A stretch of DNA of 64,000 nt from Hydrogenophaga sp. (GTDB lineage: Bacteria; Pseudomonadota; Gammaproteobacteria; Burkholderiales; Burkholderiaceae_C): contig NZ_JAABRQ010000004.1 of NCBI RefSeq assembly GCF_011390835.1, forward strand, positions 62,001-126,000, given 5' to 3'. A program made the position numbers and the translations under genes. This document shows positions 35,979 to 45,070 of the stretch, piece by piece. The notes beneath the pieces are model-generated. The model was not told where the DNA came from, did not search any database, and saw nothing but the letters and a program-made list of their open reading frames with translations. Positions within the stretch are counted from its first letter, which is position 1; each line of letters opens with the position of its first letter.

Positions 35979-36587
35979 TCAACCCTGGCTCAGCGTCTCC
36001 AGCGCAAACAGCGGCACTTCGGCCTGGCGGCTGAGCCACAGGCCGCCACCCTGAGGCGTGAAGCCTTCGTCCAGCCCGCGCCGGTAGAGCGCGGCTCGGT
36101 GCCGGAACAGGCCTGGGTCGGTCAGGTCTTCGTCCAGAATGCCTTGTTCCCAGTCTTCCCGCGACAAGGCCTCCAAGTACAGCGCGCCGTGCGAGAGCTG
36201 TCCCAGGTTGTGCAAAGCGCGCTTCAGATCACCCGGGTTCAGATAAGCCAGCACACCCTGGCAGATCACCAGGTCGAACGGTGCCTCGGCGCGGTAATCG
36301 ACAACCGAACCGGGTTCCCAGCCATAGCGCTCGCACAGGTAAGGGCTGAACTCAACGCCGTGGTACGTGGCCAGCGGGAAATGCCGCGCCACGATGGTTT
36401 TCCAAAGCCCGATGCCGCAACCCACATCGAGCACCCGGTGCACCGGCAGGCGCAGGTACTGCAGGTAGCTGCAGACAAAAGCTCCCAGCCGCTCCATGTG
36501 CTGGGGGTCGACCACGCTGGTCTTCTTGTCGAAATAGAAACGCTGGTAATACGCCTCGTCGAAGGTGGCCGCGCTGGTCGATTTCAA
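35979..36587 (-). CDS. Class I SAM-dependent methyltransferase
   Basis: 202 aa. SAM-binding motif I RVLDVGCGIGLWK (about residues 51-63), motif II region YHGVEFSPYLCERYGW and post-motif FDLVICQGVLAYL, so a Rossmann-like class I methyltransferase. The N-terminal FDEAYYQRFYFDKKTSVVD suggests the small-molecule type. Target unknown. Located 24 bp downstream of the VOC gene on the same strand, so the two may be co-transcribed. Confidence 0.88.
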   Translation of the reverse strand: MKSTSAATFDEAYYQRFYFDKKTSVVDPQHMERLGAFVCSYLQYLRLPVHRVLDVGCGIGLWKTIVARHFPLATYHGVEFSPYLCERYGWEPGSVVDYRAEAPFDLVICQGVLAYLNPGDLKRALHNLGQLSHGALYLEALSREDWEQGILDEDLTDPGLFRHRAALYRRGLDEGFTPQGGGLWLSRQAEVPLFALETLSQG

Positions 36588-36611
36588 GGACGGATGCCTG
36601 GGTGGTGCACG

Positions 36612-36992
36612 TCAGCGCGGCACGCGGTGCAGCGCACAGATCTTGTTGCCATCGGGGTCGCGCAGATAGGCCAGGTACATCTGCGCGCCGAGGGTGCCGC
36701 GCAGGCCCGGCGGGTCTTCGCAGGTGGTGCCGCCGTGGGCCATGCCGGCAGCATGAAAGGCATCGGCCTGCTCGGGTGAATCGACCTGAAATCCGATCGT
36801 GCTGCCATTGCCGTGGCATGCGCTCTCGCCGTTGATTGGCGTGGTGATGCCGAAGGTGCCGGTGGGGCTGCGGTAGAAATAGCGGCTGGCGTTGGCCACC
36901 CCGGGGCCGATGCCCAGCGTGCCTAACACGGCGTCGTAAAACCGACGGGATTTTTCGAGGTCGGCTGCGCCGACCATGACATGGCTGAACAA
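36612..36992 (-). CDS. VOC-family (glyoxalase/dioxygenase fold) protein
   Basis: 126 aa opening MFSHVMVGAADLEKSRRFYD, the typical VOC start. The fold runs VLGTLGIGPGV, FYRSPTGTFGITTPINGE, IGFQVDSPEQADAFHAAG and ends MYLAYLRDPDGNKICALH with the C-terminal metal-ligand region. Family members include glyoxalase I, fosfomycin resistance proteins and extradiol dioxygenases; this short form has no assigned role. Probably first gene of a two-gene unit with the methyltransferase. Confidence 0.87.
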   Translation of the reverse strand: MFSHVMVGAADLEKSRRFYDAVLGTLGIGPGVANASRYFYRSPTGTFGITTPINGESACHGNGSTIGFQVDSPEQADAFHAAGMAHGGTTCEDPPGLRGTLGAQMYLAYLRDPDGNKICALHRVPR

Positions 36993-37188
36993 GGGTCTAT
37001 CTCCTTTGGTTGCCCCACAGGGGGCGGTGTGAACACGGGCTCGATGTTACCGGGCGGTCACTCACCGGCCGGTCACTTGTGCTCAGGGACACGGCCTTTG
37101 CCGCTGCATCGCCACCCAGCTGGCGGGGCGGTTCGCGGGAGGGCTGGCGTGAAGCCTCGCTTCAAGCTGGATGGCGCTGCCAACCCGC
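36993..37188. other. Intergenic stretch without a recognisable gene
   Basis: About 200 bp downstream of the decayed fragment and upstream of the VOC gene. Contains CCCCACAGGGGGCGG at 37013-37027, also present at 17099-17113, plus several GGCGGT/CCGGCCGG motifs. The VOC promoter presumably lies here on the minus strand, but I could not place it. Confidence 0.4.
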
Positions 37189-37505
37189 TCAGTCCCGCCA
37201 GCCTTCGGCTTCAAGCCGCGCCCGTACCAGCGTTTCCAGCGTGTCGAGGATGCGGGGCAGGCCTTTTTTTCTGGGGCCTTTGCCTTTGAGCGCGGCTTCG
37301 ATCGCCGGCAGCGGTAGCGCCGCCGGGCGCATCGGGATTGTCCAGCCGTTTGGCGAGCAGCCTCTTGAGTGGCGCGCGCACCGAGCCGTCCAGCTCAGTC
37401 CGCTCGGCCCGCGCTTCGGGCATGAAGGGCCGGCCGTGGCGGTGCGCCGGCGAAATCTCACAGCTGGTCAAGGCGGACCTCGACCGCGCTCGACTTGTCG
37501 GCTGG
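37189..37505 (-). pseudogene. Decayed C-terminal gene fragment
   Basis: Protein-like pieces occur in different frames on the minus strand: DKSSAVEVRLDQL followed by a TGA, then FMPEARAERTELDGSVRAPL with LKRLLAKRLDNPDAP in a second frame, then LPLPAIEAALKGKGPRKKGL with RILDTLETLVRARLEAEGW in a third, ending at the TGA at 37189. At least one stop and one frameshift break it. The last piece resembles a C-terminal winged-helix tail found on large DNA-processing proteins, but I cannot name the parent. No intact copy is in the window. Confidence 0.4.
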
Positions 37506-37556
37506 GCGGGCGGCGGGCGCTGTCTCCCAAATAGGTGGCATGGCATCACTTGAATA

Positions 37557-37570
37557 TCAGTAATTACTGA
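37557..37570. promoter_or_regulatory. Palindromic operator upstream of the TetR gene
   Basis: Perfect 14-bp palindrome TCAGTAATTACTGA, 15 bp before the TetR start and followed by AATTACATTAAT. It sits in a short AT-rich island within GC-rich DNA. TetR regulators usually repress their own operon from such a site, so this is the likely binding site of the adjacent protein. Confidence 0.6.
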
Positions 37571-37585
37571 ATTACATTAATCACT

Positions 37586-38194
37586 ATGTCCACGCCCTCC
37601 ACCATCAAACAGCCCACCGAATTGCGACAGGCTAGCCTGATCGCGGCGGCGCTGGCGCTGGCTGCCGAGCGCAGCCCGGCGGAGGTGACCACGGCGCAAT
37701 TGGCGCAGGCCATCGGCGTGACGCAGGGCGCAGTGTTTCGCCATTTCGAGAGCAAAGAGGCGATCTGGCTGGCGGTGCTGGACGATTCAAGTGAGCGCTT
37801 GCTCGCGAGCCTGGCCCTAGCCGCAGAGTCGCACGCTGTCGATGGCTTGAAAGCGCTGGAGGCGGTGTTTGCCGCGCATGTGGCGTTTGTGATTGAACAC
37901 CCGGGCCTGCCGCGCCTGGTGTTTCAGGAGTTGCAGCGGCCGCAGGACACGCTGCTGAAGTCGCATGTGCGCCGGCTGATGCACGACTACCGCCTGCTGC
38001 TGCTCGGCCTGTTGAAGCGCACGAAAGAGCAGGGGCGGCTCGCGCCGAGCACCGATCTGGCTTCGGCCACGGTGCTGTTCATGGGCGCGATTCAGGGCTT
38101 GGTGATGCAGGCGCTGGTGAGCGGCGATGTGGCCGCGATGCGGGCGCAAGCGCCGCCGGTGTTTCAAGTGTTGCGCGCCGGGCTGAGTGCCTGA
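37586..38194 (+). CDS. TetR/AcrR-family regulator of the adjacent exporter
   Basis: 202 aa. N-terminal HTH with RQASLIAAALALAAERSPAE, TTAQLAQAIGVTQGAVFRHF and ESKEAIWLAVLD, then a helical ligand-binding domain about 60-200. A 14-bp palindrome overlaps its promoter. Only 20 bp separate it from the HlyD-type adaptor gene, so it is the first gene of the TetR-HlyD-FtsX-ABC operon and probably an autorepressor relieved by an exported or toxic compound. Confidence 0.9.
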   Translation: MSTPSTIKQPTELRQASLIAAALALAAERSPAEVTTAQLAQAIGVTQGAVFRHFESKEAIWLAVLDDSSERLLASLALAAESHAVDGLKALEAVFAAHVAFVIEHPGLPRLVFQELQRPQDTLLKSHVRRLMHDYRLLLLGLLKRTKEQGRLAPSTDLASATVLFMGAIQGLVMQALVSGDVAAMRAQAPPVFQVLRAGLSA

Positions 38195-38214
38195 GTGCGG
38201 AAGAAAGCTCCCTC

Positions 38215-39423
38215 ATGAAGACCTCTGCCGACACCATCCGCCGCCTGTTGCTGGGCACCCTGGCGCTGGGATTGATCGCCGCGCTGGCCTGGGTGGCCTT
38301 GCGCACCGGGCCGCTGGCGCCGGTGAAGGTGCAGACGGTGGCGGTGACCACGGGCACGGTCGCGCCCGAGGTGTTTGGCATCGGCCAGATCGAGGCGCGC
38401 CGCAGCTGGATGGTGGGGCCGACCACGCCGGGGCGGGTACTGGCGGTGCGGGTGGATGTGGGCGAACAGGTGCAGGCCGGCCAGGCGCTGGCGGAGATGG
38501 ACGCGGTGGATCTGGATCAGCGGTTGGCGGCGCTGGACGCCTCGCTGGCCCGCGGCCAGAGCAACCGGGCCGCGGCGCAGGCGCAGCTGGCAGACTCCCA
38601 GGCGCGGCGCGCGCTGGCACAGGCCAATCTGGCTCGCAACCAGGATCTGGCGCGGCAAAACTTCATCAGCGCCGGTGCGCTGGAGGCACGCACACAGGAA
38701 ATGGCGTCGGCCAATGCGGGCCTGCAGAGCGCGCAGGCCAACCTGGAAGCCACCGCCCAAGACCTCAACCGCCTGCGCGCCGAGCGCGCGGCGCTGGGCG
38801 AACAACGCAACAGCCTGAAGCTGGTGGCACCCGCCGTCGCAATGGTGTCCAGCCGCGATGCCGAAGCCGGCAGCACGGTGGTGGCGGGGCAGGCGGTGAT
38901 CAGGCTGATCGACCCGGCCAGCCTGTGGGTGGCGCTGCGGGTGGATCAGGGGCGCTCGGCGGGCCTGGCACCGGGGCTGGTAGCGCGCATCGCGCTGCGT
39001 TCACGGCCTGGCGAAACCTTCGCGGGACGGGTGGCACGGGTGGAACCGGTGGCCGATGCGGTGACCGAAGAGCGGCTGGCGCAGGTGGCGTTTGACGAAG
39101 TGCCGGCAGGCATCTCGGTCGGCGAGATGGCGGAAGTGAGCCTGCAGTTGCCCGCCAGCAACGAGGGCCTGGTGCTGCCCAACGCAGCCCTGCACAGCCA
39201 GGCCGGCGGCAGCGGCGTGTGGCGGCTGCAGGACGGCGCGCTGGGTTTTGTGGCGGTGCGGCTGGGCGCGGCAAGCCCCGACGGCCGGGTGCTGGTGGCG
39301 CCGGTTGAACCCGATGCCTTGCGGGCGGGTGACCAGGTGGTCCTGTACAGCGAAAAGGCGATCCAGGCGAACACGCGCATCACGGTGGTGGACACGCTGC
39401 ACTCCACGGGAGCGGCAAAGTGA
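38215..39423 (+). CDS. HlyD/RND-type periplasmic adaptor subunit
   Basis: 402 aa. N-terminal membrane anchor (residues about 10-27, LLLGTLALGLIAALAWVALR), lipoyl/barrel-sandwich halves around VGPTTPGRVLAVRVDVGEQV and LVAPAVAMVSSRDAEAGSTV, an alpha-hairpin coiled coil between them (about 95-200), and a beta-barrel/MP domain to the end. It bridges an inner-membrane transporter to an outer-membrane channel. Next to FtsX-like permease and ATPase genes, it matches the DevB-like adaptor of DevBCA-type exporters. No TolC gene is nearby. Confidence 0.9.
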   Translation: MKTSADTIRRLLLGTLALGLIAALAWVALRTGPLAPVKVQTVAVTTGTVAPEVFGIGQIEARRSWMVGPTTPGRVLAVRVDVGEQVQAGQALAEMDAVDLDQRLAALDASLARGQSNRAAAQAQLADSQARRALAQANLARNQDLARQNFISAGALEARTQEMASANAGLQSAQANLEATAQDLNRLRAERAALGEQRNSLKLVAPAVAMVSSRDAEAGSTVVAGQAVIRLIDPASLWVALRVDQGRSAGLAPGLVARIALRSRPGETFAGRVARVEPVADAVTEERLAQVAFDEVPAGISVGEMAEVSLQLPASNEGLVLPNAALHSQAGGSGVWRLQDGALGFVAVRLGAASPDGRVLVAPVEPDALRAGDQVVLYSEKAIQANTRITVVDTLHSTGAAK

Positions 39424-40610
39424 TCAGCCTGGCCGGGCGCGACATCCTGCATGGGTGGAGCAAGTACGTGCTGACGGGGCTGGGGCTGGGGCTGTTGATC
39501 GGCGTCACGCTGACCATGGCCGGCGTGTACCGCGGCATGGTGGACGACGCCCACGCGTTGCTGGCCAACAGCCGTGCCGACCTGTGGGTGGTGCAGAAAG
39601 ACACGCAGGGACCGTACGCCGAGGCCTCCAGCATCAAGGACGACGTGGTGAAGAGCGTGCGCGGCATGCCCGGCGTGGCCGCGGCGGCGAACGTGACCTA
39701 CCTGACGATGCAGGTGCAGCACCGTGGAGTGGAGAGCCGCGTGATGGTGGTCGGCATCGAGCCCGACCAGCCGGGCGCGCCAGGCTACCTGCTCGCCGGA
39801 CGCCACCTCACGCGCAGCCATTACGAGGCGGTGGCCGACATCAAGACCGGGTTTGCACTTGGCGACCGGGTGCGCATCCGCCGGCACGACTACACCGTGG
39901 TCGGACTGACGCGGCGCATGGTCTCCTCCGGAGGCGATCCGATGCTGTTCGTGCCGCTGAAAGACGCGCAGGAAACGCAGTTTCTGAAAGACAACGACGC
40001 CATCCGAAACGACCGCGCGCGCACCGCCGCCAACCCTGTGTTCAACAAACCCGGCAGCCCCGGCCTGCTGGAGGCTGTACAGGGTCTGCAGACCAGCAGC
40101 CGCAGCGTGAACGCGGTGCTGGTGCAGACCGAGCCGGGCATGGCGCCGGAGCGCGTGGCCGAGCCGATCCGGCGCTGGAAGCACTTGAGCGTCTACACCC
40201 GCGCCGGTATGGAAGACATCCTGGTGGTCAAGCTGATCGCCAACTCGGCGAAACAGATCGGCATGTTTCTGGTGATCTTGGCCATCGTGAGCGCGGCCAT
40301 CGTCGCCTTCATCATCTACACCATGACCATGGGCAAGCTGCGCGAGATCGCGGTGTTGAAACTCATCGGCACGCGCGACCGCACCATCGCCGGCATGATC
40401 CTGCAGCAGGCGCTGGGCCTGGGTCTGATCGGCTTTGCGGTGGGCAAGGTGGCGGCCACGACCTGGGGACCGGCATTCCCCAAATACGTGCTGCTGATGC
40501 CAAGCGATGCCATCACCGGGCTGGTGGCCACGCTGGTGATCTGCGCCCTGGCCAGCACGCTGGCGATCCGGGTCGCGCTCAAGGTCGACCCCGGTGCGGC
40601 GATCGGATGA
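39420..40610 (+). CDS. FtsX-like (DevC-type) ABC transporter permease
   Basis: 396 aa starting at a GTG at 39420 that overlaps the adaptor stop (GTGA). One N-terminal span (about 14-36), a large periplasmic MacB_PCD-like domain (about 40-275, ADLWVVQKDTQGPYAE, RVMVVGIEPDQPGAPGYLL), then three C-terminal FtsX spans (about 280-305, 320-345, 360-380) with MGKLREIAVLKLIGT. This four-span layout is that of DevC, which with DevB and DevA exports lipids or similar molecules. Works with the flanking adaptor and ATPase. Confidence 0.9.
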   Translation: MISLAGRDILHGWSKYVLTGLGLGLLIGVTLTMAGVYRGMVDDAHALLANSRADLWVVQKDTQGPYAEASSIKDDVVKSVRGMPGVAAAANVTYLTMQVQHRGVESRVMVVGIEPDQPGAPGYLLAGRHLTRSHYEAVADIKTGFALGDRVRIRRHDYTVVGLTRRMVSSGGDPMLFVPLKDAQETQFLKDNDAIRNDRARTAANPVFNKPGSPGLLEAVQGLQTSSRSVNAVLVQTEPGMAPERVAEPIRRWKHLSVYTRAGMEDILVVKLIANSAKQIGMFLVILAIVSAAIVAFIIYTMTMGKLREIAVLKLIGTRDRTIAGMILQQALGLGLIGFAVGKVAATTWGPAFPKYVLLMPSDAITGLVATLVICALASTLAIRVALKVDPGAAIG

Positions 40611-40614
40611 CGGT

Positions 40615-41343
<729 letters not shown>

Positions 41344-41378
41344 GTGGAACGGTCACGCCGGGCGGCTACCATCCTCCC

Positions 41379-42350
41379 ATGCACTTTTTTGACGCCGATG
41401 CCACCCGGACCGCCCTGCCCTTTGATCGCCTGATCCCCGCCATCCGGGAGCGCTTCGCCAGCGGCGTGGAAACGCCGGCGCGTCATGTGCATGAAATCAC
41501 CAGCCCGCTCAGCGATGCCGGCGGCGACATCGCCAGCCGGCGCATGACCTCGCTCATCATGCCGGCCTGGATCCCGGGGCGGTATTACGGTGTGAAGATC
41601 GTCAACATCGCGCCGGGTAACGCCAAGCGTGGCCTGCCGGGCCTGCACGGCAGCTACCTGCTGTTTGACGCACGCACCGGCGTGCCGCTGGCCCACATGG
41701 ACGGCGACCAGATCACCGCGCGGCGCACCGCCGCCGCGTCCGCCCTGGGCGGCTCCTACTTGGCACGCGAAGACGCCAGCCACCTGCTGCTGGTGGGTGC
41801 AGGCCAGGTGGCGCGGCTGCTGCCAGCGGCCTGGCGCACGGTGCGCAAGATCGAACAGGTGACGGTGTGGGCGCGGCGCCCGGAAGAAGCGCAAAAGCTC
41901 GCCCGCCTGTTGAAGACCGAGGGCTTCCAGGCCGAAGCGGCGACCGACCTGCAGGCCGCCTGCGCCGAGGCCCACGTCGTGAGCTGCGCCACGCTCGCCA
42001 CGGAGCCGGTGGTGCGCGGTGCCTGGCTGGCGCCAGGCTCGCACCTGGACCTGATCGGCAGCTTCACGCCGGCCATGCGCGAGGCCGACGATGCGTGTTT
42101 CGAGCAGGCGCGCGTGTTCGTGGACACCGACGAAGCGCTCAAGAAAAGCGGCGAGCTGCTGGTGGCGATCGCCCACGGCGTGCTGAGCGAGACCGATGTG
42201 CGCGGTACGCTGACCACGCTGTGCAAGGGCGTGGCCACCGGCCGGCGCAGCGCCGCCGAGCGCACCGTGTTCAAGGCGGTGGGCACGGCCTTGGAAGATC
42301 TGGCAGCAGCGGTTCTGATTTACGATTCACGCCGCGGCGAGCCGGCCTGA
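41379..42350 (+). CDS. Ornithine cyclodeaminase / mu-crystallin family protein
   Basis: 323 aa. N-terminal dimerisation part with MPAWIPGRYYGVKIVNIAPG and LFDARTGVPLAHMDGDQITARRTAA-type residues, then a Rossmann NAD(P) domain starting LLLVGAGQVARLLPAAW. The family includes ornithine cyclodeaminase, alanine dehydrogenase and Delta1-pyrroline-2-carboxylate reductase; the lineage typical of soil betaproteobacteria often reduces cyclic imino acids from hydroxyproline or D-amino acids. Which reaction applies here is not decided. 36 bp downstream of the ABC gene but probably a separate function. Confidence 0.85.
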   Translation: MHFFDADATRTALPFDRLIPAIRERFASGVETPARHVHEITSPLSDAGGDIASRRMTSLIMPAWIPGRYYGVKIVNIAPGNAKRGLPGLHGSYLLFDARTGVPLAHMDGDQITARRTAAASALGGSYLAREDASHLLLVGAGQVARLLPAAWRTVRKIEQVTVWARRPEEAQKLARLLKTEGFQAEAATDLQAACAEAHVVSCATLATEPVVRGAWLAPGSHLDLIGSFTPAMREADDACFEQARVFVDTDEALKKSGELLVAIAHGVLSETDVRGTLTTLCKGVATGRRSAAERTVFKAVGTALEDLAAAVLIYDSRRGEPA

Positions 42351-42419
42351 ACCGATCCGGCCGGTACATCTCCCAGATCTTTTGGCGCGGTAACGCGCTC
42401 GCTCTTTCCCGGGATTTTC

Positions 42420-43496
42420 ATGACCATTCTGATGTTTCTCGGAGGCCTGGCGGCGCTGGTGGGTGGCGCCGAGCTGCTGGTGCGCGGCGCGTCCAAGCTG
42501 GCGCTTTCGTTCGGTATTTCGCCGCTGGTGGTGGGCCTGACCATCGTCGCCTTTGGCACGAGCGCGCCGGAGATGGCGGTCTCGGTGGGCGCTGTGCTTG
42601 AAGGCAAGACCGACATCGCCATTGGCAACGTGGTGGGCAGCAACATCTTCAACGTTCTGTTCATCCTGGGCCTGTCCGCACTGATCACGCCCCTGGTGGT
42701 CAACATCCAGCTGATCCGCCAGGAAGTGCCCATCATGCTGGGCGCTTCGCTGCTGCTGCTGGTGTTCGCCCTCGACGGCAACGTCGGCCTGCTCGACGGC
42801 GCCATGCTGTTTGCCCTGCTGCTGGCCTACACCGTGTTCCTCATCGTGCAGTCGCGCGGCGAGACTCGGGCAGCCAACGAAGAGTACGCGGCGGAGTTCA
42901 AGCCGGCGGAAAAAGGCGGCTGGGACGAGCGCCTGCCGGTGCAGATCGGCCTGATCGTGATCGGTCTGGCCTTTCTGGTGCTGGGTTCGAACTGGCTGGT
43001 GACGGCGTCGGTGATCTTTGCCAAGGCGCTGGGCGTGAGCGATGTGGTGATCGCACTCACCATCGTGGCCGCCGGCACCTCCATGCCCGAGGTCGCCACC
43101 TCGGTGATGGCCGCCATCAAGGGCGAGCGCGACATCGCGGTGGGCAACGTGGTGGGCAGCAGCACCTTCAACATCCTGGGCTGCGTGGGCCTGTCGGGCA
43201 TGGCGGCGGGCAGTGCGGGGCTGGTGATTCCGGCTTCGGTGATGGCTTTTGACATGTGGGTCATGGTGGCGGTGGCCCTAGCCTGCCTGCCGGTGTTCAT
43301 GACCGGGCGCGAAATCGCGCGCTGGGAAGGCGGCGTGTTCCTGTTCTATTACGTGGCCTATGTGAGCTACCTGGTGCTGCTGGCGCAACAAAGCGCTTCG
43401 TTGCCGCTGTATGCGACCGCGATGACCAGCTTCGTGCTGCCGCTGACCGTGATCGCCATGGTGGTGGCCATGGTGCGGAGCACCGGCAAGGCCTGA
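42420..43496 (+). CDS. Calcium/sodium antiporter, CaCA family (YrbG-like)
   Basis: 358 aa, ten or eleven spans. Two inverted alpha repeats are clear: ISPLVVGLTIVAFGTSAPEM with GNVVGSNIFNVLF, and VIALTIVAAGTSMPEVATS with GNVVGSSTFNILG. The Glu in each GTS-PE motif coordinates Ca2+/Na+. It exchanges cytosolic Ca2+ for Na+ or H+ in the inner membrane. Stand-alone gene; start ATG at 42420 directly after TTTTC. Confidence 0.93.
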   Translation: MTILMFLGGLAALVGGAELLVRGASKLALSFGISPLVVGLTIVAFGTSAPEMAVSVGAVLEGKTDIAIGNVVGSNIFNVLFILGLSALITPLVVNIQLIRQEVPIMLGASLLLLVFALDGNVGLLDGAMLFALLLAYTVFLIVQSRGETRAANEEYAAEFKPAEKGGWDERLPVQIGLIVIGLAFLVLGSNWLVTASVIFAKALGVSDVVIALTIVAAGTSMPEVATSVMAAIKGERDIAVGNVVGSSTFNILGCVGLSGMAAGSAGLVIPASVMAFDMWVMVAVALACLPVFMTGREIARWEGGVFLFYYVAYVSYLVLLAQQSASLPLYATAMTSFVLPLTVIAMVVAMVRSTGKA

Positions 43497-43509
43497 GGCC
43501 TGCGGTCAC

Positions 43510-43986
43510 TCAGGTTGACGAGGTCGCTGAGTCGGCCTGCGCCTGCAGGCGGACGAGCAGCGCATCAAGCTGCCGGCGCTCGGTGGCGCTCAGACCGGCC
43601 ATCAGCGCGCGGTTGATCTCGACCACCCTGGGAAAGAGCTCGGTGGCGATGCGGCGGCCCTCCTCAGTCAACGAGACATGAACTTCGCGCCGGTCGGACG
43701 GCCTGGGCTGGCGGCGGATCAGGCCTTTTTCGTCCAGCCGGGTCAGCGTGCGAGAGGTGCGTGTCCGATCCAGCATGGCGTGGTCGGCCAGCTCACTGGA
43801 GAGCGCGCCCTCGTGAGCCGACAAGAATGACAGCACCCGCCACTCTCGCCGGGTGAGGCCATATTCGGCTTCGCAAAGGCGCACCACCCGTCCACTGGCC
43901 GTCGCCTGTAAGCGGTAGAGGCGGTAGAGCAGCAGATCGGCCAGCTGCAATGGGTCGCTCAGGCGGTCATCGGTCGCTTGGGGCAT
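43510..43986 (-). CDS. MarR-family regulator
   Basis: 158 aa from the ATG at 43986. An ATG at 44058 extends the frame by 24 residues, but the shorter start leaves a 113-bp control region containing an operator-like repeat, so I prefer it. Winged HTH with CEAEYGLTRREWRVLSFL, LSSELADHAMLDRTRTSRTL and TRLDEKGLIRRQPRPSDRRE, then LTEEGRRIATELFPRVVEIN. MarR dimers typically repress divergent catabolic or efflux genes until a phenolic-type ligand binds. Divergent from the Bug/sulfatase pair, its likely target. Confidence 0.88.
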   Translation of the reverse strand: MPQATDDRLSDPLQLADLLLYRLYRLQATASGRVVRLCEAEYGLTRREWRVLSFLSAHEGALSSELADHAMLDRTRTSRTLTRLDEKGLIRRQPRPSDRREVHVSLTEEGRRIATELFPRVVEINRALMAGLSATERRQLDALLVRLQAQADSATSST

Positions 43987-44020
43987 AGGCTGGTGGAAAG
44001 AGCTCGGGAAAACACCCAGA

Positions 44021-44041
44021 TCAATTGATTTCCGCAATTGA
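44021..44041. promoter_or_regulatory. MarR-type operator candidate
   Basis: TCAATTGA and GCAATTGA separated by 5 bp, each half containing the palindrome CAATTG. It lies between the divergent MarR and Bug-protein genes within an AT-rich patch. MarR proteins bind AT-rich inverted repeats of this size, so this is the likely control site. Confidence 0.55.
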
Positions 44042-44099
44042 TTGTGAGTGCCTAGCATGGGTCACCTGCCTAGGACTTGCCCCAACCTGGAGACCCATC

Positions 44100-45068
44100 A
44101 TGATCATTCGCCGCACCCTGCTCGCCGCCGCCCTGGCCTCCCTCAGCGCCATCGCGAGCCTGCCCGCCGCCGCCCAACCCCTGCAAGGCAATCTGCGCCT
44201 GGTCGTGCCCTATGCGCCGGGCGGCTCGTCCGATCGCGTGGCCCGCATCGTGGCCGAAAAGCTCACGCCTAAACTGGGCGTGCCGGTGATCGTGGAGAAC
44301 AAGGCCGGCGCCGGCGGGCGGCTCGCTGCACAACAGCTGCGCAGCACACCGGCCGACCAGAACGTGCTGATGCTGGCGAACCCCGCCATCATGGTGGTGG
44401 CGCCGCTGATCTACCAAGATGTCGGCTACGACCCCGAAAAAGACTACCAGCCGGTCTCGCATGTGAGCCAGTACGAGTTTGCGGTGGCGGTTAGCAGCGC
44501 GGTGCCGGTGCGCGAACTCAACCACCTGTTGGCGTGGCTGCGGGCCAACCCGGAGAAGGCCAATTTCGGCGTGCCCGCCACCGGCAGCCTGCCGCACTTT
44601 TTTGCGCTGATGGTGTCCGAGCAGGCCAACGTGAAAGGCCAGGTGGTGGGATACCGGGGCTCGGGCCCGCTGCTCAACGATTTGCTCGGCGGCCAGATCC
44701 CCGTCGCATTCGACACGCTGGACACCTTGCTGCCGCAGCAGGACGGCGGCAAGCTGCGCATCCTGGCGTCATCGGGCAAGCAGCGCTCGCCGTTTGCACC
44801 CAACACGCCCACCTTCAACGAAGCCGGCCTGAAACTGGCCGCCGATGGCTGGAACGCGTTTTTTGCACCGGCCGCCATGCCGGCCGCGAGCGTGGCCCAG
44901 TTGTCGGCCGCCATTGCCGAGGTGATGAAGGACCCTGAAACGCAACGCCGCTTCACCGAAGCCAAGCTCGACCCGGTGGCCAGCACCGCCGCACAGACCC
45001 GCGCCATGCTCACCGCCTACCGCGCCCAGTGGGCGCCGGTGGTGCAAAAGTCAGGATTCAAGCCCTGA
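44100..45068 (+). CDS. Bug/TctC-type periplasmic solute-binding protein
   Basis: 322 aa from ATG at 44100. Signal peptide about 1-24 (RRTLLAAALASLSAIASLP, AAAQ), mature start QPLQGNLRLVVPYAPGGSSD, the hallmark Bug opening that forms the ligand carboxylate site. Other marks are ENKAGAGGRLAAQQL, LPHFFALMVSEQAN and the SALAEAMKDP-like AAIAEVMKDPETQRRF. Bug proteins deliver organic acids to TctAB transporters, but no TctAB genes are nearby, as is common for the hugely expanded Bug family. Two bp upstream of the sulfatase, so they form an operon. Confidence 0.92.
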   Translation: MIIRRTLLAAALASLSAIASLPAAAQPLQGNLRLVVPYAPGGSSDRVARIVAEKLTPKLGVPVIVENKAGAGGRLAAQQLRSTPADQNVLMLANPAIMVVAPLIYQDVGYDPEKDYQPVSHVSQYEFAVAVSSAVPVRELNHLLAWLRANPEKANFGVPATGSLPHFFALMVSEQANVKGQVVGYRGSGPLLNDLLGGQIPVAFDTLDTLLPQQDGGKLRILASSGKQRSPFAPNTPTFNEAGLKLAADGWNAFFAPAAMPAASVAQLSAAIAEVMKDPETQRRFTEAKLDPVASTAAQTRAMLTAYRAQWAPVVQKSGFKP

Positions 45069-45070
45069 GC

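Noticed and set aside
35819-36034. A short plus-strand frame opening FQLTAAENAEVAAIFDHL
   Set aside because: It weakly recalls phage antirepressor-type (ORF6N) sequence, but it is about 50 residues long before running antisense to the methyltransferase and has only a TTG start.
37265-37271. Run of seven T as a possible programmed frameshift site
   Set aside because: It lies in the decayed fragment, where both frames are broken in other places as well.
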